Origin: Alkalimonas delamerensis | GTDB lineage: Bacteria; Pseudomonadota; Gammaproteobacteria; Enterobacterales; Alteromonadaceae | Assembly (NCBI RefSeq): GCF_030717955.1 | Contig: NZ_JAUZVY010000004.1 | Span: 248,001-312,000, forward strand | Reading direction: 5' to 3' | DNA length: 64,000 nucleotides | Shown here: in pieces, positions 26,208 through 34,933 of the stretch | Layout of the letters: every line of letters begins with the position of its first letter | How positions within the stretch are numbered: the stretch's first letter is position 1 | The notes under the pieces: model-generated | Database searches by the model: none | The model's input: the letters and a program-made list of their open reading frames with translations, nothing else | What the model was told of the DNA's origin: nothing | Position numbers and translations under genes: made by a program

Positions 26208-27297
26208 GATATCTGAACTGGCCCGCGCCTCCGTGCAGGCCATTGTGCCCTATGCCTCGGCCAGACGCAGCATGAGTGGTGGCGCCAGCTGGCTCAATGC
26301 CAATGAGAATGCACTGGCAAGCGAGTACCAGCTCAGCGGGCAGTTTAACCGCTACCCTTCCTGCCAACCGGCTGCGCTGATTGAAAGCTATGCCCGCTAC
26401 GCCGGCGTTCGCCCGGAGCAGGTGTTGGTCAGTCGCGGCGCCGATGAAGGCATTGAACTGCTGATCCGAAGTTTCTGTGAGCCGGGCAAAGATCGCATTG
26501 CCATCTGCCCACCGACCTACGGCATGTACGCCATCAGCGCCGAGAGCAATCAGGTCGCCTCCGTCATCGTGCCGCTGCAACCGGATGCCAGCCTGGATGT
26601 TGAAGCCCTGATGCAGGTCGCAGCCAAGCTGGTGTTTATTTGCAGCCCGAACAATCCGACCGGCGACCTGATTAGCCGCCAGCAAATTGTCAGCGTGCTG
26701 GAGCACTTTGCCAGCAGCGCTTTGGTGGTGGTGGATGAAGCTTACATTGAGTTTGTCATGCAGGCATCAGTGGTCGATTTATTGGCGCAGTACCCGAACC
26801 TGGTGATCCTGCGCACCCTCTCCAAAGCCTTTGCGCTGGCCGGCCTGCGCTGTGGCTTTACCCTGGCTGCGCCCGAGGTGATCAACGCCTTAAAGCAAAT
26901 GATCGCGCCCTACCCCATTGCCGAGCCGGTGGCGCAAATTGCGGTGCAGGCCTTATCAGAGCAAGGCATTGCCCGCATGCAGCAAAGCGTCGCCATCATC
27001 AATCAACTGCGCGCTGAATTCAGTGCCTTTGCCAGCACACTGCCAGGTGTATCGCGGGTTTGGCCCAGCCAGGCCAACTTTGTGCTGCTGCAGGTCCCGG
27101 ATGCCGCCGCTTGCGTTAGTGCACTGCAACAGCAGGGCATTTTGATCCGCAACCAATCGGCACAGCTTGGCTTGTCGGAAGTGGTGCGGGTGTCGATTGG
27201 CAGCCCGGATGAGATGCAGGCGCTGCAACAAGCGATGCAGGACTATTTTAGCAACACGGGTGCGTGCACCCCCAATTCACAGGAAGCAACGGCATGA
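26197..27297 (+). CDS. hisC: Histidinol-phosphate aminotransferase HisC
   Basis: PLP enzyme converting imidazole acetol phosphate to histidinol phosphate with glutamate. 366 residues, class I/II fold: LNANENALASEY, CSPNNPTGDL, VVDEAYIEF, and the PLP lysine in TLSKAFALAGLRCGF. Overlaps hisD by 11 bases and hisB by four. Confidence 0.96.
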   Translation: MNVKISELARASVQAIVPYASARRSMSGGASWLNANENALASEYQLSGQFNRYPSCQPAALIESYARYAGVRPEQVLVSRGADEGIELLIRSFCEPGKDRIAICPPTYGMYAISAESNQVASVIVPLQPDASLDVEALMQVAAKLVFICSPNNPTGDLISRQQIVSVLEHFASSALVVVDEAYIEFVMQASVVDLLAQYPNLVILRTLSKAFALAGLRCGFTLAAPEVINALKQMIAPYPIAEPVAQIAVQALSEQGIARMQQSVAIINQLRAEFSAFASTLPGVSRVWPSQANFVLLQVPDAAACVSALQQQGILIRNQSAQLGLSEVVRVSIGSPDEMQALQQAMQDYFSNTGACTPNSQEATA

Positions 27298-28364
27298 GTG
27301 GCCAACCGATCCTTTTTATTGACCGTGACGGCACCATGGTGGAAGAGCCCGCCATCGATAAACAGTTAGACAGCCTGGAAAAGCTGGTGTATGAACCCGG
27401 CCTGGTGCCGGCCTTGCTGAAATTGCAGGCCGCCGGTTACCGGCTGGTGATGGTGACCAATCAGGATGGCCTGGGGACCGACAGCTTCCCGCGCCCAACC
27501 TTTGATGCGCCGCACGACAAGATGATGCAGCTGCTGACCTCGCAAGGCATTCAGTTTGACGATGTGCTGATTTGCCCGCACTTTGAGCATGACAACTGCA
27601 GTTGCCGCAAACCCAAACTGGGTTTAGTCAAAGACTATCTGCAGCAAGGCAAAATCGATTTTACCAACTCCTATGTCATTGGCGATCGTCAGACCGATGT
27701 GCAGCTGGCAGAAAACATGGGGCTGCCGTCATTCCAATACCAGCGTGACAGCCTGGGTTGGGCCGAAATCACCCGGCGTATTTTAAGCCGGGGCCGAAGC
27801 GCCGAAGTGGTTCGTACCACCCGCGAAACCGATATCCGGGTGGCGGTGGACCTGGATCAGCCTGGCAACAACCAGTTTGATACCGGCATTGGCTTTTTCG
27901 ATCACATGCTGGAGCAAATTGCCACCCACGGCAACTTCTCGTTGCAGGTCACGGTAAAAGGCGATCTGCACATCGACGATCACCACAGCGTGGAAGATAC
28001 GGCGCTGGCACTGGGTCAGGCACTGAAAAAAGCCCTTGGCAATAAGCGTGGCATCAACCGTTTTGGCTTTGTGCTGCCGATGGACGAGTGCCGCGCCGAA
28101 TGTGTGATGGATTTATCCGGTCGCCCTTTGTTTAAATTCAACGCCGAACTCGGCGATGGTCTGGTCGGTGGCCTGAACCTGGAAATGGTGCCGCACTTTT
28201 TCCGCTCCCTCAGCGATGCCATGCTGATGACGCTGCATTTGAGCATCACCGAAGGCAACAAACACCATCAGGTGGAAGGCTTGTTTAAAGCCTTTGGCCG
28301 GGCCCTGCGCCAGGCCATTACCGTCAGTGGCGAGGCCCTGCCAAGCTCCAAAGGGGTGCTGTAA
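27294..28364 (+). CDS. hisB: Bifunctional HisB: histidinol-phosphatase and IGP dehydratase
   Basis: 356 residues. N-terminal HAD phosphatase (about 1-165) with nucleophile motif FIDRDGT (Asp10, Asp12), a zinc loop CPHFEHDNCSCRKPK and VIGDRQTD; C-terminal imidazoleglycerol-phosphate dehydratase (about 166-356) with the two metal-binding His motifs FFDHMLEQIATHG and DDHHSVEDTA. The start at 27294 has AGGAAG upstream and overlaps the hisC stop (ATGA). Confidence 0.97.
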   Translation: MSGQPILFIDRDGTMVEEPAIDKQLDSLEKLVYEPGLVPALLKLQAAGYRLVMVTNQDGLGTDSFPRPTFDAPHDKMMQLLTSQGIQFDDVLICPHFEHDNCSCRKPKLGLVKDYLQQGKIDFTNSYVIGDRQTDVQLAENMGLPSFQYQRDSLGWAEITRRILSRGRSAEVVRTTRETDIRVAVDLDQPGNNQFDTGIGFFDHMLEQIATHGNFSLQVTVKGDLHIDDHHSVEDTALALGQALKKALGNKRGINRFGFVLPMDECRAECVMDLSGRPLFKFNAELGDGLVGGLNLEMVPHFFRSLSDAMLMTLHLSITEGNKHHQVEGLFKAFGRALRQAITVSGEALPSSKGVL

Positions 28365-28960
28365 TGAGCGGTTTGGTTATTGTCGATACCGGCTGCGCCA
28401 ACATCAGCTCGGTGTATTTTGCTTTCAAGCGCCTGGGAGCAGACGCCACCATCAGCAAGGATCCACGTGCCATCAAAGCCGCCAGCCGCATTGTGCTGCC
28501 GGGCGTTGGCAGTGCCCGTCAGGCCATGCAGAACCTGCAGCAGCGTGAACTGATCGAATGCCTGCAAGCAGTGCAGCAGCCGTTGCTGGGAATTTGCCTT
28601 GGCATGCAGCTGCTGACCGCCCACAGCATGGAGGGCGATGTGCCCTGCCTGAATTTGATCCCGGGTGAAGTGCTGCCGCTGCAGGCCAATGGCCTGCGCC
28701 TACCGCATATGGGCTGGAACACCTTACACAGCATCAGCGAGCACCCACTGATGGCTGGTTTTGATCCCCAGGATTACGTCTATTTTGTGCACAGCTTTGG
28801 GGTGGCTCCCAACCGTTATAGCCTAGCGCTGTGCGATTACGGCAACGATTTTTCAGCAGTGATTGGCAAAGGCAATGTGGCCGGTGCCCAGTTTCACCCG
28901 GAGCGCTCCGGCAAAACCGGCGCCCGTTTACTGCAAAACTTTCTGGAGTGGCAACCATGA
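28364..28960 (+). CDS. hisH: Imidazole glycerol phosphate synthase, glutaminase subunit HisH
   Basis: Supplies ammonia from glutamine to HisF. 198 residues, class I amidotransferase: LPGVGSARQAM, nucleophile Cys in LLGICLGMQLL, and the His-Glu pair in AGAQFHPERSG. Its ATG shares one base with the hisB stop (TAATG). Overlaps hisA by four bases. Confidence 0.96.
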   Translation: MSGLVIVDTGCANISSVYFAFKRLGADATISKDPRAIKAASRIVLPGVGSARQAMQNLQQRELIECLQAVQQPLLGICLGMQLLTAHSMEGDVPCLNLIPGEVLPLQANGLRLPHMGWNTLHSISEHPLMAGFDPQDYVYFVHSFGVAPNRYSLALCDYGNDFSAVIGKGNVAGAQFHPERSGKTGARLLQNFLEWQP

Positions 28961-29694
28961 TTATTCCTGCCATTGATTTAATCGACGGCCAAATAGTCCG
29001 GCTGTATCAGGGCTCGTACGACCAAACCACCGAATACAGTTTCAGCCCGCTGGCACTGCGCGATCAATACGCGGCTGCCGGCTCACCCATTTTGCATGTG
29101 GTGGATTTATCCGGCGCCAAAGATGCCAGCAAGCGCCAACTGGCCTTGCTGACCAAGCTGATGACCAAGGCCCCGCTTCACATCCAGGTCGGCGGTGGTG
29201 TGCGCTCAGAGCAGGATGTGCAGGAGCTGTTAGCGGCGGGCGCCAGCCGGGTAGTGATTGGCAGCCTGGCCATTCGCCAGCCCGAACTGGTGCAAAGCTG
29301 GCTCAGAACCTATGGCGGTGAACGCATCGTGCTGGCCTTGGATGTGGCCATTAACGCTGAAGGCGAGAAAACCCTGCCCAGCCATGGCTGGATTGAAGCC
29401 TCCAATGTGACCTTAGAGCAGGTGCTGGATGGCTTTATTGCCGCCGGCGCCCGGCATGTGCTATGCACCGATATCAGCAAAGATGGCACCTTAAGCGGCT
29501 CCAATGTCGCTTTGTATCAGGAGCTGACCAAGGCTTACCCACAAATTGCCTGGCAGGCATCCGGTGGCATTGGCTGCCTGGACGATATCCGCGCCCTGCG
29601 TGGCTCCGGCGTGGCCGGTGTGATCCTGGGCCGCTCCTTACTGGAAGGCAAGTTTACCCTTGAGGAGGCCATAGCATGCTGGCAAAACGGATAA
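28957..29694 (+). CDS. hisA: ProFAR isomerase HisA
   Basis: Amadori isomerisation of ProFAR to PRFAR, on a (beta/alpha)8 barrel. 245 residues; catalytic Asp in MIIPAIDLIDG and ALDVAI, phosphate-binding glycine motifs VGGGVRSEQD and ASGGIGCLDD. The start at 28957 is where family homology begins and overlaps the hisH stop (ATGA). Overlaps hisF by 19 bases. Confidence 0.96.
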   Translation: MIIPAIDLIDGQIVRLYQGSYDQTTEYSFSPLALRDQYAAAGSPILHVVDLSGAKDASKRQLALLTKLMTKAPLHIQVGGGVRSEQDVQELLAAGASRVVIGSLAIRQPELVQSWLRTYGGERIVLALDVAINAEGEKTLPSHGWIEASNVTLEQVLDGFIAAGARHVLCTDISKDGTLSGSNVALYQELTKAYPQIAWQASGGIGCLDDIRALRGSGVAGVILGRSLLEGKFTLEEAIACWQNG

Positions 29695-30449
29695 TACCCT
29701 GCCTGGATGTGCGGGATGGTAAAGTCGTCAAAGGGGTGCAATTTCGCAACCACGAAATTGTCGGCGATATCGTGCCGCTGGCCGAGCGCTACGCCAAAGC
29801 CGGTGCCGATGAACTGGTGTTTTACGACATCACCGCCTCAAGCGATGGCCGGGTGGTCGATAAAAGCTGGGTGCAGCGCATCGCTGAAGTAATTGATATT
29901 CCGTTTTGCGTCGCGGGTGGCATCAAAAGCGTTGAGGATGCCGGCCGCATTCTGGAAATGGGTGCCGATAAGATTTCGGTCAATAGCCCGGCGCTGCTTA
30001 GGCCTGAACTGGTGCGCGAGCTGCACGATACCTTTGGTCAGCAGTGTGTGGTGGTCGGCATCGACAGTTTCTTTGATGTCGCCAGTGGTCAGTATCAGGT
30101 GTACCAATTTACCGGTGACGAAAGCCGTACCCAAAAGACCCGCTGGCTGACCCGCGACTGGGTGCAAGAGGTACAGCAACTGGGTGCTGGTGAGATTGTG
30201 CTGAACTGCATGAATCAGGATGGGGTACGTAAAGGCTATGATATTGCCCAGCTCTCGACCATTCGCGCTTTGTGTCAGGTGCCTTTGATCGCCAGTGGTG
30301 GCGCCGGGGCAATTGAGCACTTTGCCGAGGTGTTCCAGCAAGCCGATGTCGATGGCGCTCTGGCGGCCAGCGTGTTTCACAAAGCGGTGATTGAGATTGC
30401 CGATTTAAAGGCACAGCTGATTGCCGCTGGGGTGTCTATTAGACCCTGA
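29676..30449 (+). CDS. hisF: Imidazole glycerol phosphate synthase, cyclase subunit HisF
   Basis: Joins HisH-derived ammonia to PRFAR to give imidazole glycerol phosphate and AICAR. 257 residues, paralogue of HisA: catalytic Asp in IIPCLDVRDGKVVKG and VVGIDSFF, CVAGGIKSVEDA, and ASGGAGAIEHF. Last gene of the tightly overlapped run; 562 bases separate it from hisIE. Confidence 0.97.
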   Translation: MLAKRIIPCLDVRDGKVVKGVQFRNHEIVGDIVPLAERYAKAGADELVFYDITASSDGRVVDKSWVQRIAEVIDIPFCVAGGIKSVEDAGRILEMGADKISVNSPALLRPELVRELHDTFGQQCVVVGIDSFFDVASGQYQVYQFTGDESRTQKTRWLTRDWVQEVQQLGAGEIVLNCMNQDGVRKGYDIAQLSTIRALCQVPLIASGGAGAIEHFAEVFQQADVDGALAASVFHKAVIEIADLKAQLIAAGVSIRP

Positions 30450-30464
30450 GATATCCAGGGATGG

Positions 30465-30699
30465 CCGGATGGTGTTTTTCCGGGAACCTGAGACGCCCGG
30501 ACGGCGTATCAAGAGCGCCCAGGGAGGGGTTTACAGCGTTTCCCGGAAAAATCACCATTGGTCAGCCCGGTGACAATAAACAGGTGTAGGCAACAAGAGC
30601 AGACTGCACACGGAGACGTCGTGAATACATCCCTGTAGGCTCTGCTTTGGCATCCATGCCAAAGAAGCTCCGCTTAGCAGTCTACTCCTGTTGCTTGCA
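30465..30699. repeat. Hairpin-rich composite repeat, copy 1
   Basis: First of two tandem copies between hisF and hisIE (period 254 bases, 253 after a one-base deletion in copy 2). Part A: arms GGTGTTTTTCCGGGAAC (30471-30487) and GTTTCCCGGAAAAATCACC (30538-30556), with an inner hairpin GAGACGCC/GGCGTATC. Part B: outer arms GCAACAAGAGCAGACTGC (30590-30607) and its partner at 30677-30694 (16 of 18 pair), enclosing TACA-TCCC-TGTA (30626-30637) and CTTTGGCAT/ATGCCAAAG (30645-30664). I see no gene, target-site duplication or terminator T run. Looks like a dispersed palindromic element rather than coding sequence. Confidence 0.85.
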
Positions 30700-30718
30700 G
30701 ACCGCGGTGCAGGGGTGA

Positions 30719-30952
30719 CCGGATGGTGTTTTTCCGGGAACCTGAGACGCCCGGACGGCGTCTCAAGAGCGCCCAGGGATGGGTTTACAGCGTGTCCCGG
30801 AAAAATCACCATTGGTCAGCCCGGTGGCAATAAACAGGTGTAGGCAACAAGAGAGACTGCACACGGAGACGCCGTGAATACATCCCTGTAGGCTCTGCTT
30901 TGGCATCCATGCCAAAGAAGCTCCGCTTAGCAGCCTGCTCCTGTTGCTTGCA
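30719..30952. repeat. Hairpin-rich composite repeat, copy 2
   Basis: Second tandem copy, differing from the first at only about ten positions. Part A arms lie at 30725-30741 and 30792-30810; here the inner hairpin is perfect, GAGACGCC (30744-30751) with GGCGTCTC (30757-30764), and CCCAGGGATGGG replaces the CCCAGGGAGGGG of copy 1, giving a further small hairpin. Part B outer arms are less well matched than in copy 1. The rest of the gap up to hisIE (30953-31011) holds no clear promoter. Confidence 0.85.
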
Positions 30953-31011
30953 AAGCTTGGTGTGTAGCCAGTGAAACCATAAACTAAATAAAACAAACTT
31001 GAGAAGCGACC

Positions 31012-31626
31012 ATGAATAAAGACACCATCAGCCAACTCAAATGGCCCGACACCGGCCTGCTGCCAGCCATTGTTCAGCACGCCATCTCCGGCAAAGTGCT
31101 GATGCAGGGCTATATGAATCAGCAAGCGCTCAGCCACACCCTTAGCAGTGAAAAAGTTACTTTCTTTAGCCGCAGCAAACAACGGCTCTGGACCAAGGGC
31201 GAAAGCTCAGGTCATACCCTGGACTTGGTTGCCATCAGCAGCGACTGCGATGATGACAGCATCCTGGTGCTGGCGATGCCCAAGGGCCCGACCTGCCATG
31301 TTGGCACCGAAACCTGCTGGCACGACGATCAAAGCAACAGCCCGGCGCTCAGCTTCTTGTACGATTTAGAGCAGGTGATTCAAAGCCGCAAAGAGGCCGA
31401 TCCTGCAAGCAGCTACACCGCCAGCCTCTTTGCCAAAGGGGTGAAGCGCATCGCGCAAAAGGTCGGTGAAGAAGGTGTCGAATCCGCCCTGGCGGCCATG
31501 GCTGGCGATCGGGAAGAACTGAAAAATGAAGCCGCCGATTTGCTGTTTCATTTGCTGGTGTTGCTGCAAAGTCAGCAGCTTGAGCTAAGCGATGTACTTG
31601 AGGTGTTAAAAGCACGCCATCGCTAA
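31012..31626 (+). CDS. hisIE: Bifunctional PR-AMP cyclohydrolase / PR-ATP pyrophosphatase HisIE
   Basis: Second and third steps of the pathway. 204 residues: N-terminal cyclohydrolase (about 1-110; MQGYMNQQAL, FFSRSKQRLWTKGESSGH, the zinc Cys of DLVAISSDCDDD and GPTCHVGTETCW) and C-terminal pyrophosphohydrolase (about 115-204; KVGEEGVESALAAMAGDREELKNEAADLLFHLLVLL). Normally coupled to hisF; here the tandem element intervenes. Confidence 0.96.
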   Translation: MNKDTISQLKWPDTGLLPAIVQHAISGKVLMQGYMNQQALSHTLSSEKVTFFSRSKQRLWTKGESSGHTLDLVAISSDCDDDSILVLAMPKGPTCHVGTETCWHDDQSNSPALSFLYDLEQVIQSRKEADPASSYTASLFAKGVKRIAQKVGEEGVESALAAMAGDREELKNEAADLLFHLLVLLQSQQLELSDVLEVLKARHR

Positions 31627-31740
31627 CTGAGTAGCGCTACAGTACTGGCAAGCTCGGCATACAGTTCTGTTCAAAATGCCGACTGAAATAATACATGCAT
31701 TGCCCTCTTTGCAACCAGCTTGGGCTAGACTTAGCAAGTC

Positions 31741-33432
31741 ATGACGAAAAAACAGCCCCACCTGCACCGTGAGGCCAACCTGATCCAGATGCTGGACCCA
31801 ATAACCAGTGACTGGAATCAGGCTTTGCCAGCACCTGATGAGACGGTTGCCGAAGAATTGGTAGCCGCAATTGACTTTTCCCAGTTGAATATTCTGTTCG
31901 AGAACTTTTTGCAAGTGATGGGCATTCCCATTGCACTCATCGATATGCAAGGTAAAGTATTAGCATCCTCGCACTGGCAGCGCGCCTGTGCCCACTTCCA
32001 TCGTCAAGCTCCCGATACCTTAAGCCGCTGTCTCGAAAGCGACCGGGATCTTGCACTGCAACTGGAGCAAGGCAAAAACTACTCGGTGTACCGCTGCCGC
32101 AACGGCTTGATCGACTGCGCCACCCCAATTTTTCTGGAAGACCGCCATATTGCCAATCTTTTTATCGGTCAGTTTTTTACCAGCGAGCCTGATATTGCCT
32201 ACTTTACCAGGCAAGCTGAACAAGCCGGCTTTGATGTCACGGAATACTTAGCCGCCATTGATGAAGTGCCAATTGTGAATGAAGCCAAGCTACCAGCCAT
32301 ACTCAATATGCTCTCAGCGCTGGCCCTGCAAATCAGCCAGCTTAGTTTGCTCAATAGCCGCTACCAACAAAGCCTGAAGCATACCGAACAGCTGGTAGCA
32401 GAACGCACCCAAGAGCTGCAGATGCAAAATACCATCTTGCAACAGATCAGTGAGGGAGCGCCACTTAGCACTGTGTTACGGCACTTAGTACAGCAAGTGG
32501 AGGCGCTGCACTCTGGAGCGATTTGTTCCATTTTATTACTGGATGAGGATGGTCTAACTCTGCGCCATGGCGCAGCACCTTCGCTGCCAGATGCCTACAA
32601 TCAAGCCATCGATGGTGTCCAAATCGGTGTAGGGGTCGGCTCCTGCGGCACAGCGGCTTTCACCAAAGAAACCGTGATCGTCAGTGATATTCAACAGCAT
32701 CCTTATTGGCAACCTTATCTGGCTCTGGCAGAGCTGGCTGGCGTTCGAGCCTGCTGGTCACAGCCGGTCATTACTTCTGAGGGCAAAGTACTGGGGACCT
32801 TTGCTATTTACTCAAAACAACCTGCCGAACCCTCGCCGCAACTGCTGGATAAAATCAACAGTTACAGCAAACTGGCCGAACTGGCTATTAGTCGCAGCCT
32901 AAGCAGTCAGCAAATTCGGCAACTGGCATTTTACGACAGCCTCACCCGCTTGGCCAACCGACGCTTGCTGGAAGAGCACCTGCTGCAGGTTATAGCAGCC
33001 AGTCAGCGCAGCCAAAAGTACGCCGGCTTGATGTTTATTGATCTGGACAACTTTAAGCCAGTCAATGATCTCTATGGCCACAAAATTGGTGATGCTTTGC
33101 TGGTAGAGGTTGCCAGCCGCTTGCAGCAAAGCGTCCGCAGCGCCGATACGGTAGCACGCTTTGGCGGGGATGAATTTGTTGTGTTAATACGCGATATGGA
33201 CAGCGACGAGGCCAAAGCACGCCAGCAGCTGGAAGCCCTGGCCGCTAAAATCCAACAACGGTTGCTGCACCCTCACCCACTCCCCAGCGGTAGCATGCAT
33301 CAATGCAGTTGCAGCATTGGTTTGGTGTTGTTTATGGGGGAAAGCAGCAGCGATGAGCTGTTACGACGGGCCGATGCAGCCATGTATACAGCAAAAAAAC
33401 AGCACAGTCAGACCAGTTGGTACCAAAATTAA
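31741..33432 (+). CDS. PocR-GAF-GGDEF diguanylate cyclase
   Basis: 563 residues, no transmembrane segment, so a cytosolic sensor. PocR ligand-binding domain (about 45-205) with Cys83, Cys97, Cys119 and Cys126 and the motif CRNGLIDCATPIFL ... IANLFIGQFF; a short coiled coil (about 212-240, RTQELQMQNTILQQI); a GAF domain (about 245-385); then GGDEF (about 400-558). The active site FGGDEF is intact (475-479), and RSAD (466-469) at the standard distance upstream is the c-di-GMP inhibitory I-site. So an active, product-inhibited cyclase is expected. The PocR signal is unknown; known PocR domains sense small hydrocarbon derivatives. Starts 114 bases after hisIE, probably with its own promoter. Confidence 0.92.
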   Translation: MTKKQPHLHREANLIQMLDPITSDWNQALPAPDETVAEELVAAIDFSQLNILFENFLQVMGIPIALIDMQGKVLASSHWQRACAHFHRQAPDTLSRCLESDRDLALQLEQGKNYSVYRCRNGLIDCATPIFLEDRHIANLFIGQFFTSEPDIAYFTRQAEQAGFDVTEYLAAIDEVPIVNEAKLPAILNMLSALALQISQLSLLNSRYQQSLKHTEQLVAERTQELQMQNTILQQISEGAPLSTVLRHLVQQVEALHSGAICSILLLDEDGLTLRHGAAPSLPDAYNQAIDGVQIGVGVGSCGTAAFTKETVIVSDIQQHPYWQPYLALAELAGVRACWSQPVITSEGKVLGTFAIYSKQPAEPSPQLLDKINSYSKLAELAISRSLSSQQIRQLAFYDSLTRLANRRLLEEHLLQVIAASQRSQKYAGLMFIDLDNFKPVNDLYGHKIGDALLVEVASRLQQSVRSADTVARFGGDEFVVLIRDMDSDEAKARQQLEALAAKIQQRLLHPHPLPSGSMHQCSCSIGLVLFMGESSSDELLRRADAAMYTAKKQHSQTSWYQN

Positions 33433-33473
33433 AGCTGAAACCATTTCTTTGCTGAAGTGCAGAGTTAGTTAAT

Positions 33474-33911
33474 TCACTCTTTGTCGCCCCCAGCCAGCAA
33501 GTCACCTGCAAGCCTTACAAAATCTGAGGAGGTCAGGATGCCCAGCAGATTGTCTTCACTGTCGACTACCGGCAAACAGCCGTGTTTATTCTTTAAAAAA
33601 TAGCTGATGACTTGCTGCAAGGGTTGGTCTGGCTGCACCGTGGCAAAGTCGGTATCCATCAACTCACCGATCAGCTGCTGCTTTTCTTTGCGCTCCATCG
33701 CACTGGTGCCGTATTTGGCCAGCAGCCCCATCACAGTAGCAATCATTTTTTTCTGTGTCAGCACCCCCACCAGTTTGTCTTGTTGATCCAACACCGGTAT
33801 ATGGCGGATATTCTTGCTTCGCATCAAATCATGCGCATCTTTCAGGCTTTGCTCACGGCGCACGAATAATGGGTTGGCTGTCATTAACTGCGCCACGGTT
33901 TTTGCGGTCAT
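33474..33911 (-). CDS. Two-CBS-domain protein
   Basis: 145 residues formed of two CBS domains (about 5-65 and 82-140), a Bateman module: VAQLMTANPLFVRREQSLKDAHDLM ... HIPVLDQQDKLVGVLT is the first repeat and IGELMDTDFATVQPDQPLQQV ... CLPVVDSEDNLLGILT the second. Such free-standing modules usually bind adenine nucleotides and regulate partners. Same strand as, and 67 bases downstream of, the RhtA-type exporter. A related protein is coded at 34934-35359. Confidence 0.9.
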   Translation of the reverse strand: MTAKTVAQLMTANPLFVRREQSLKDAHDLMRSKNIRHIPVLDQQDKLVGVLTQKKMIATVMGLLAKYGTSAMERKEKQQLIGELMDTDFATVQPDQPLQQVISYFLKNKHGCLPVVDSEDNLLGILTSSDFVRLAGDLLAGGDKE

Positions 33912-33978
33912 AATCAGATCTCCTTGCTCGGATTTAATGCAAGCTTAGCCAAATTCGCGCCAACTTTCCCGATACAGA

Positions 33979-34842
33979 TCAAACTTTAGCTGGCTTGGTA
34001 AGACTGCTGCCCAACGAGGCGGTGATCACCATGGCAATGGCCAGCCATTGCCACAGGGTCAGAAACTCCGCCAACAACAAAAGGCCGGCCACAGCGGCCA
34101 CAGCGGGCTCAACACTCATCAAGACACTGAAGTTTTTCGCGGGCAACCGCTTTAATGCCACCATTTCCAGACTGTACGGCAAAGCACTCGACATCAGGGC
34201 CACCATCAAAGCCAGTGGCAGTACCTGCCATTGGAACATTGCCGTGCCAGCAGTCAGCACCCCTAAAGGAAAGAGATACAGTGCGGCAATGGTCATGCCC
34301 AGCGCCACAGTAGCACCGCCGGGGGCCAAATGACCGGCTCGTTGACCAAACAAGATGTAACCGGCCCAACAACCGCCTGCTGCCAATGCCAACGCAACCC
34401 CAACCGGGTCAAGCGCATCAGCCCCCCGCATGTCCGGCATCAGCAAAAACACTCCGGCCAGCGCAAATCCCACCCAGAGCAAGTCCAGCTTTCTTCGTGA
34501 TGACAACAAAGCCACCGCCAAGGGACCGGTAAACTCAAGCGCCACTCCTACCCCTAGCGGGATCCGTTCTATCGCCATGTAAAACAAGATATTCATGCCA
34601 CCAAGACAACCACCATAGATGATCAGTGCCTGCCATTGGCGTCCTTTCGGCCAGTGCCGCCAGGGACGAAACACCAGCCAGAGAATCAATGCCGAGAAGC
34701 CAACCCGAAGGGCTGTGGTGCCCTCTGGGCCAATTAATGGAAACAGTTGCTTGGCAACAGAAGCGCCCGACTGAATAAACACCATGGCCAGCAGCACGCT
34801 GACCACGGCCAACAACAAGGTTTTGAGATTGGTGTCGGACAT
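33979..34842 (-). CDS. rhtA: EamA/DMT-family exporter, RhtA type
   Basis: 287 residues with ten hydrophobic helices in two EamA halves. Strong identity to RhtA, the inner-membrane threonine/homoserine exporter: IQSGASVAKQLFPLIGPEGTTALR, PLGVGVALEFTGPLAVALLSSRR, CWAGYILFGQRAG, MSSALPYSLEMVALKRLP and LMSVEPAVAAVAGL. Flanked on the same strand by two CBS proteins, which is unusual for this exporter. Confidence 0.87.
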   Translation of the reverse strand: MSDTNLKTLLLAVVSVLLAMVFIQSGASVAKQLFPLIGPEGTTALRVGFSALILWLVFRPWRHWPKGRQWQALIIYGGCLGGMNILFYMAIERIPLGVGVALEFTGPLAVALLSSRRKLDLLWVGFALAGVFLLMPDMRGADALDPVGVALALAAGGCWAGYILFGQRAGHLAPGGATVALGMTIAALYLFPLGVLTAGTAMFQWQVLPLALMVALMSSALPYSLEMVALKRLPAKNFSVLMSVEPAVAAVAGLLLLAEFLTLWQWLAIAMVITASLGSSLTKPAKV

Positions 34843-34933
34843 AACAGGGAGTCTCGGGAGTCAGGAAAGGGCAACCTGATCAGTATAGCGGAAACGAAGC
34901 TGAAGTTTGAGCGCTACTTTTGGCGAACCCGTG

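Noticed and set aside
30465..30952. CRISPR array or insertion sequence between hisF and hisIE
   Set aside because: Only two long copies with no spacer-repeat pattern, and no transposase or target-site duplication.
30552..31182. Two minus-strand frames sharing a common peptide in the his repeat
   Set aside because: The shared peptide comes from the duplicated element itself; the frames differ at their ends, have no ribosome site and one runs into hisIE antisense.
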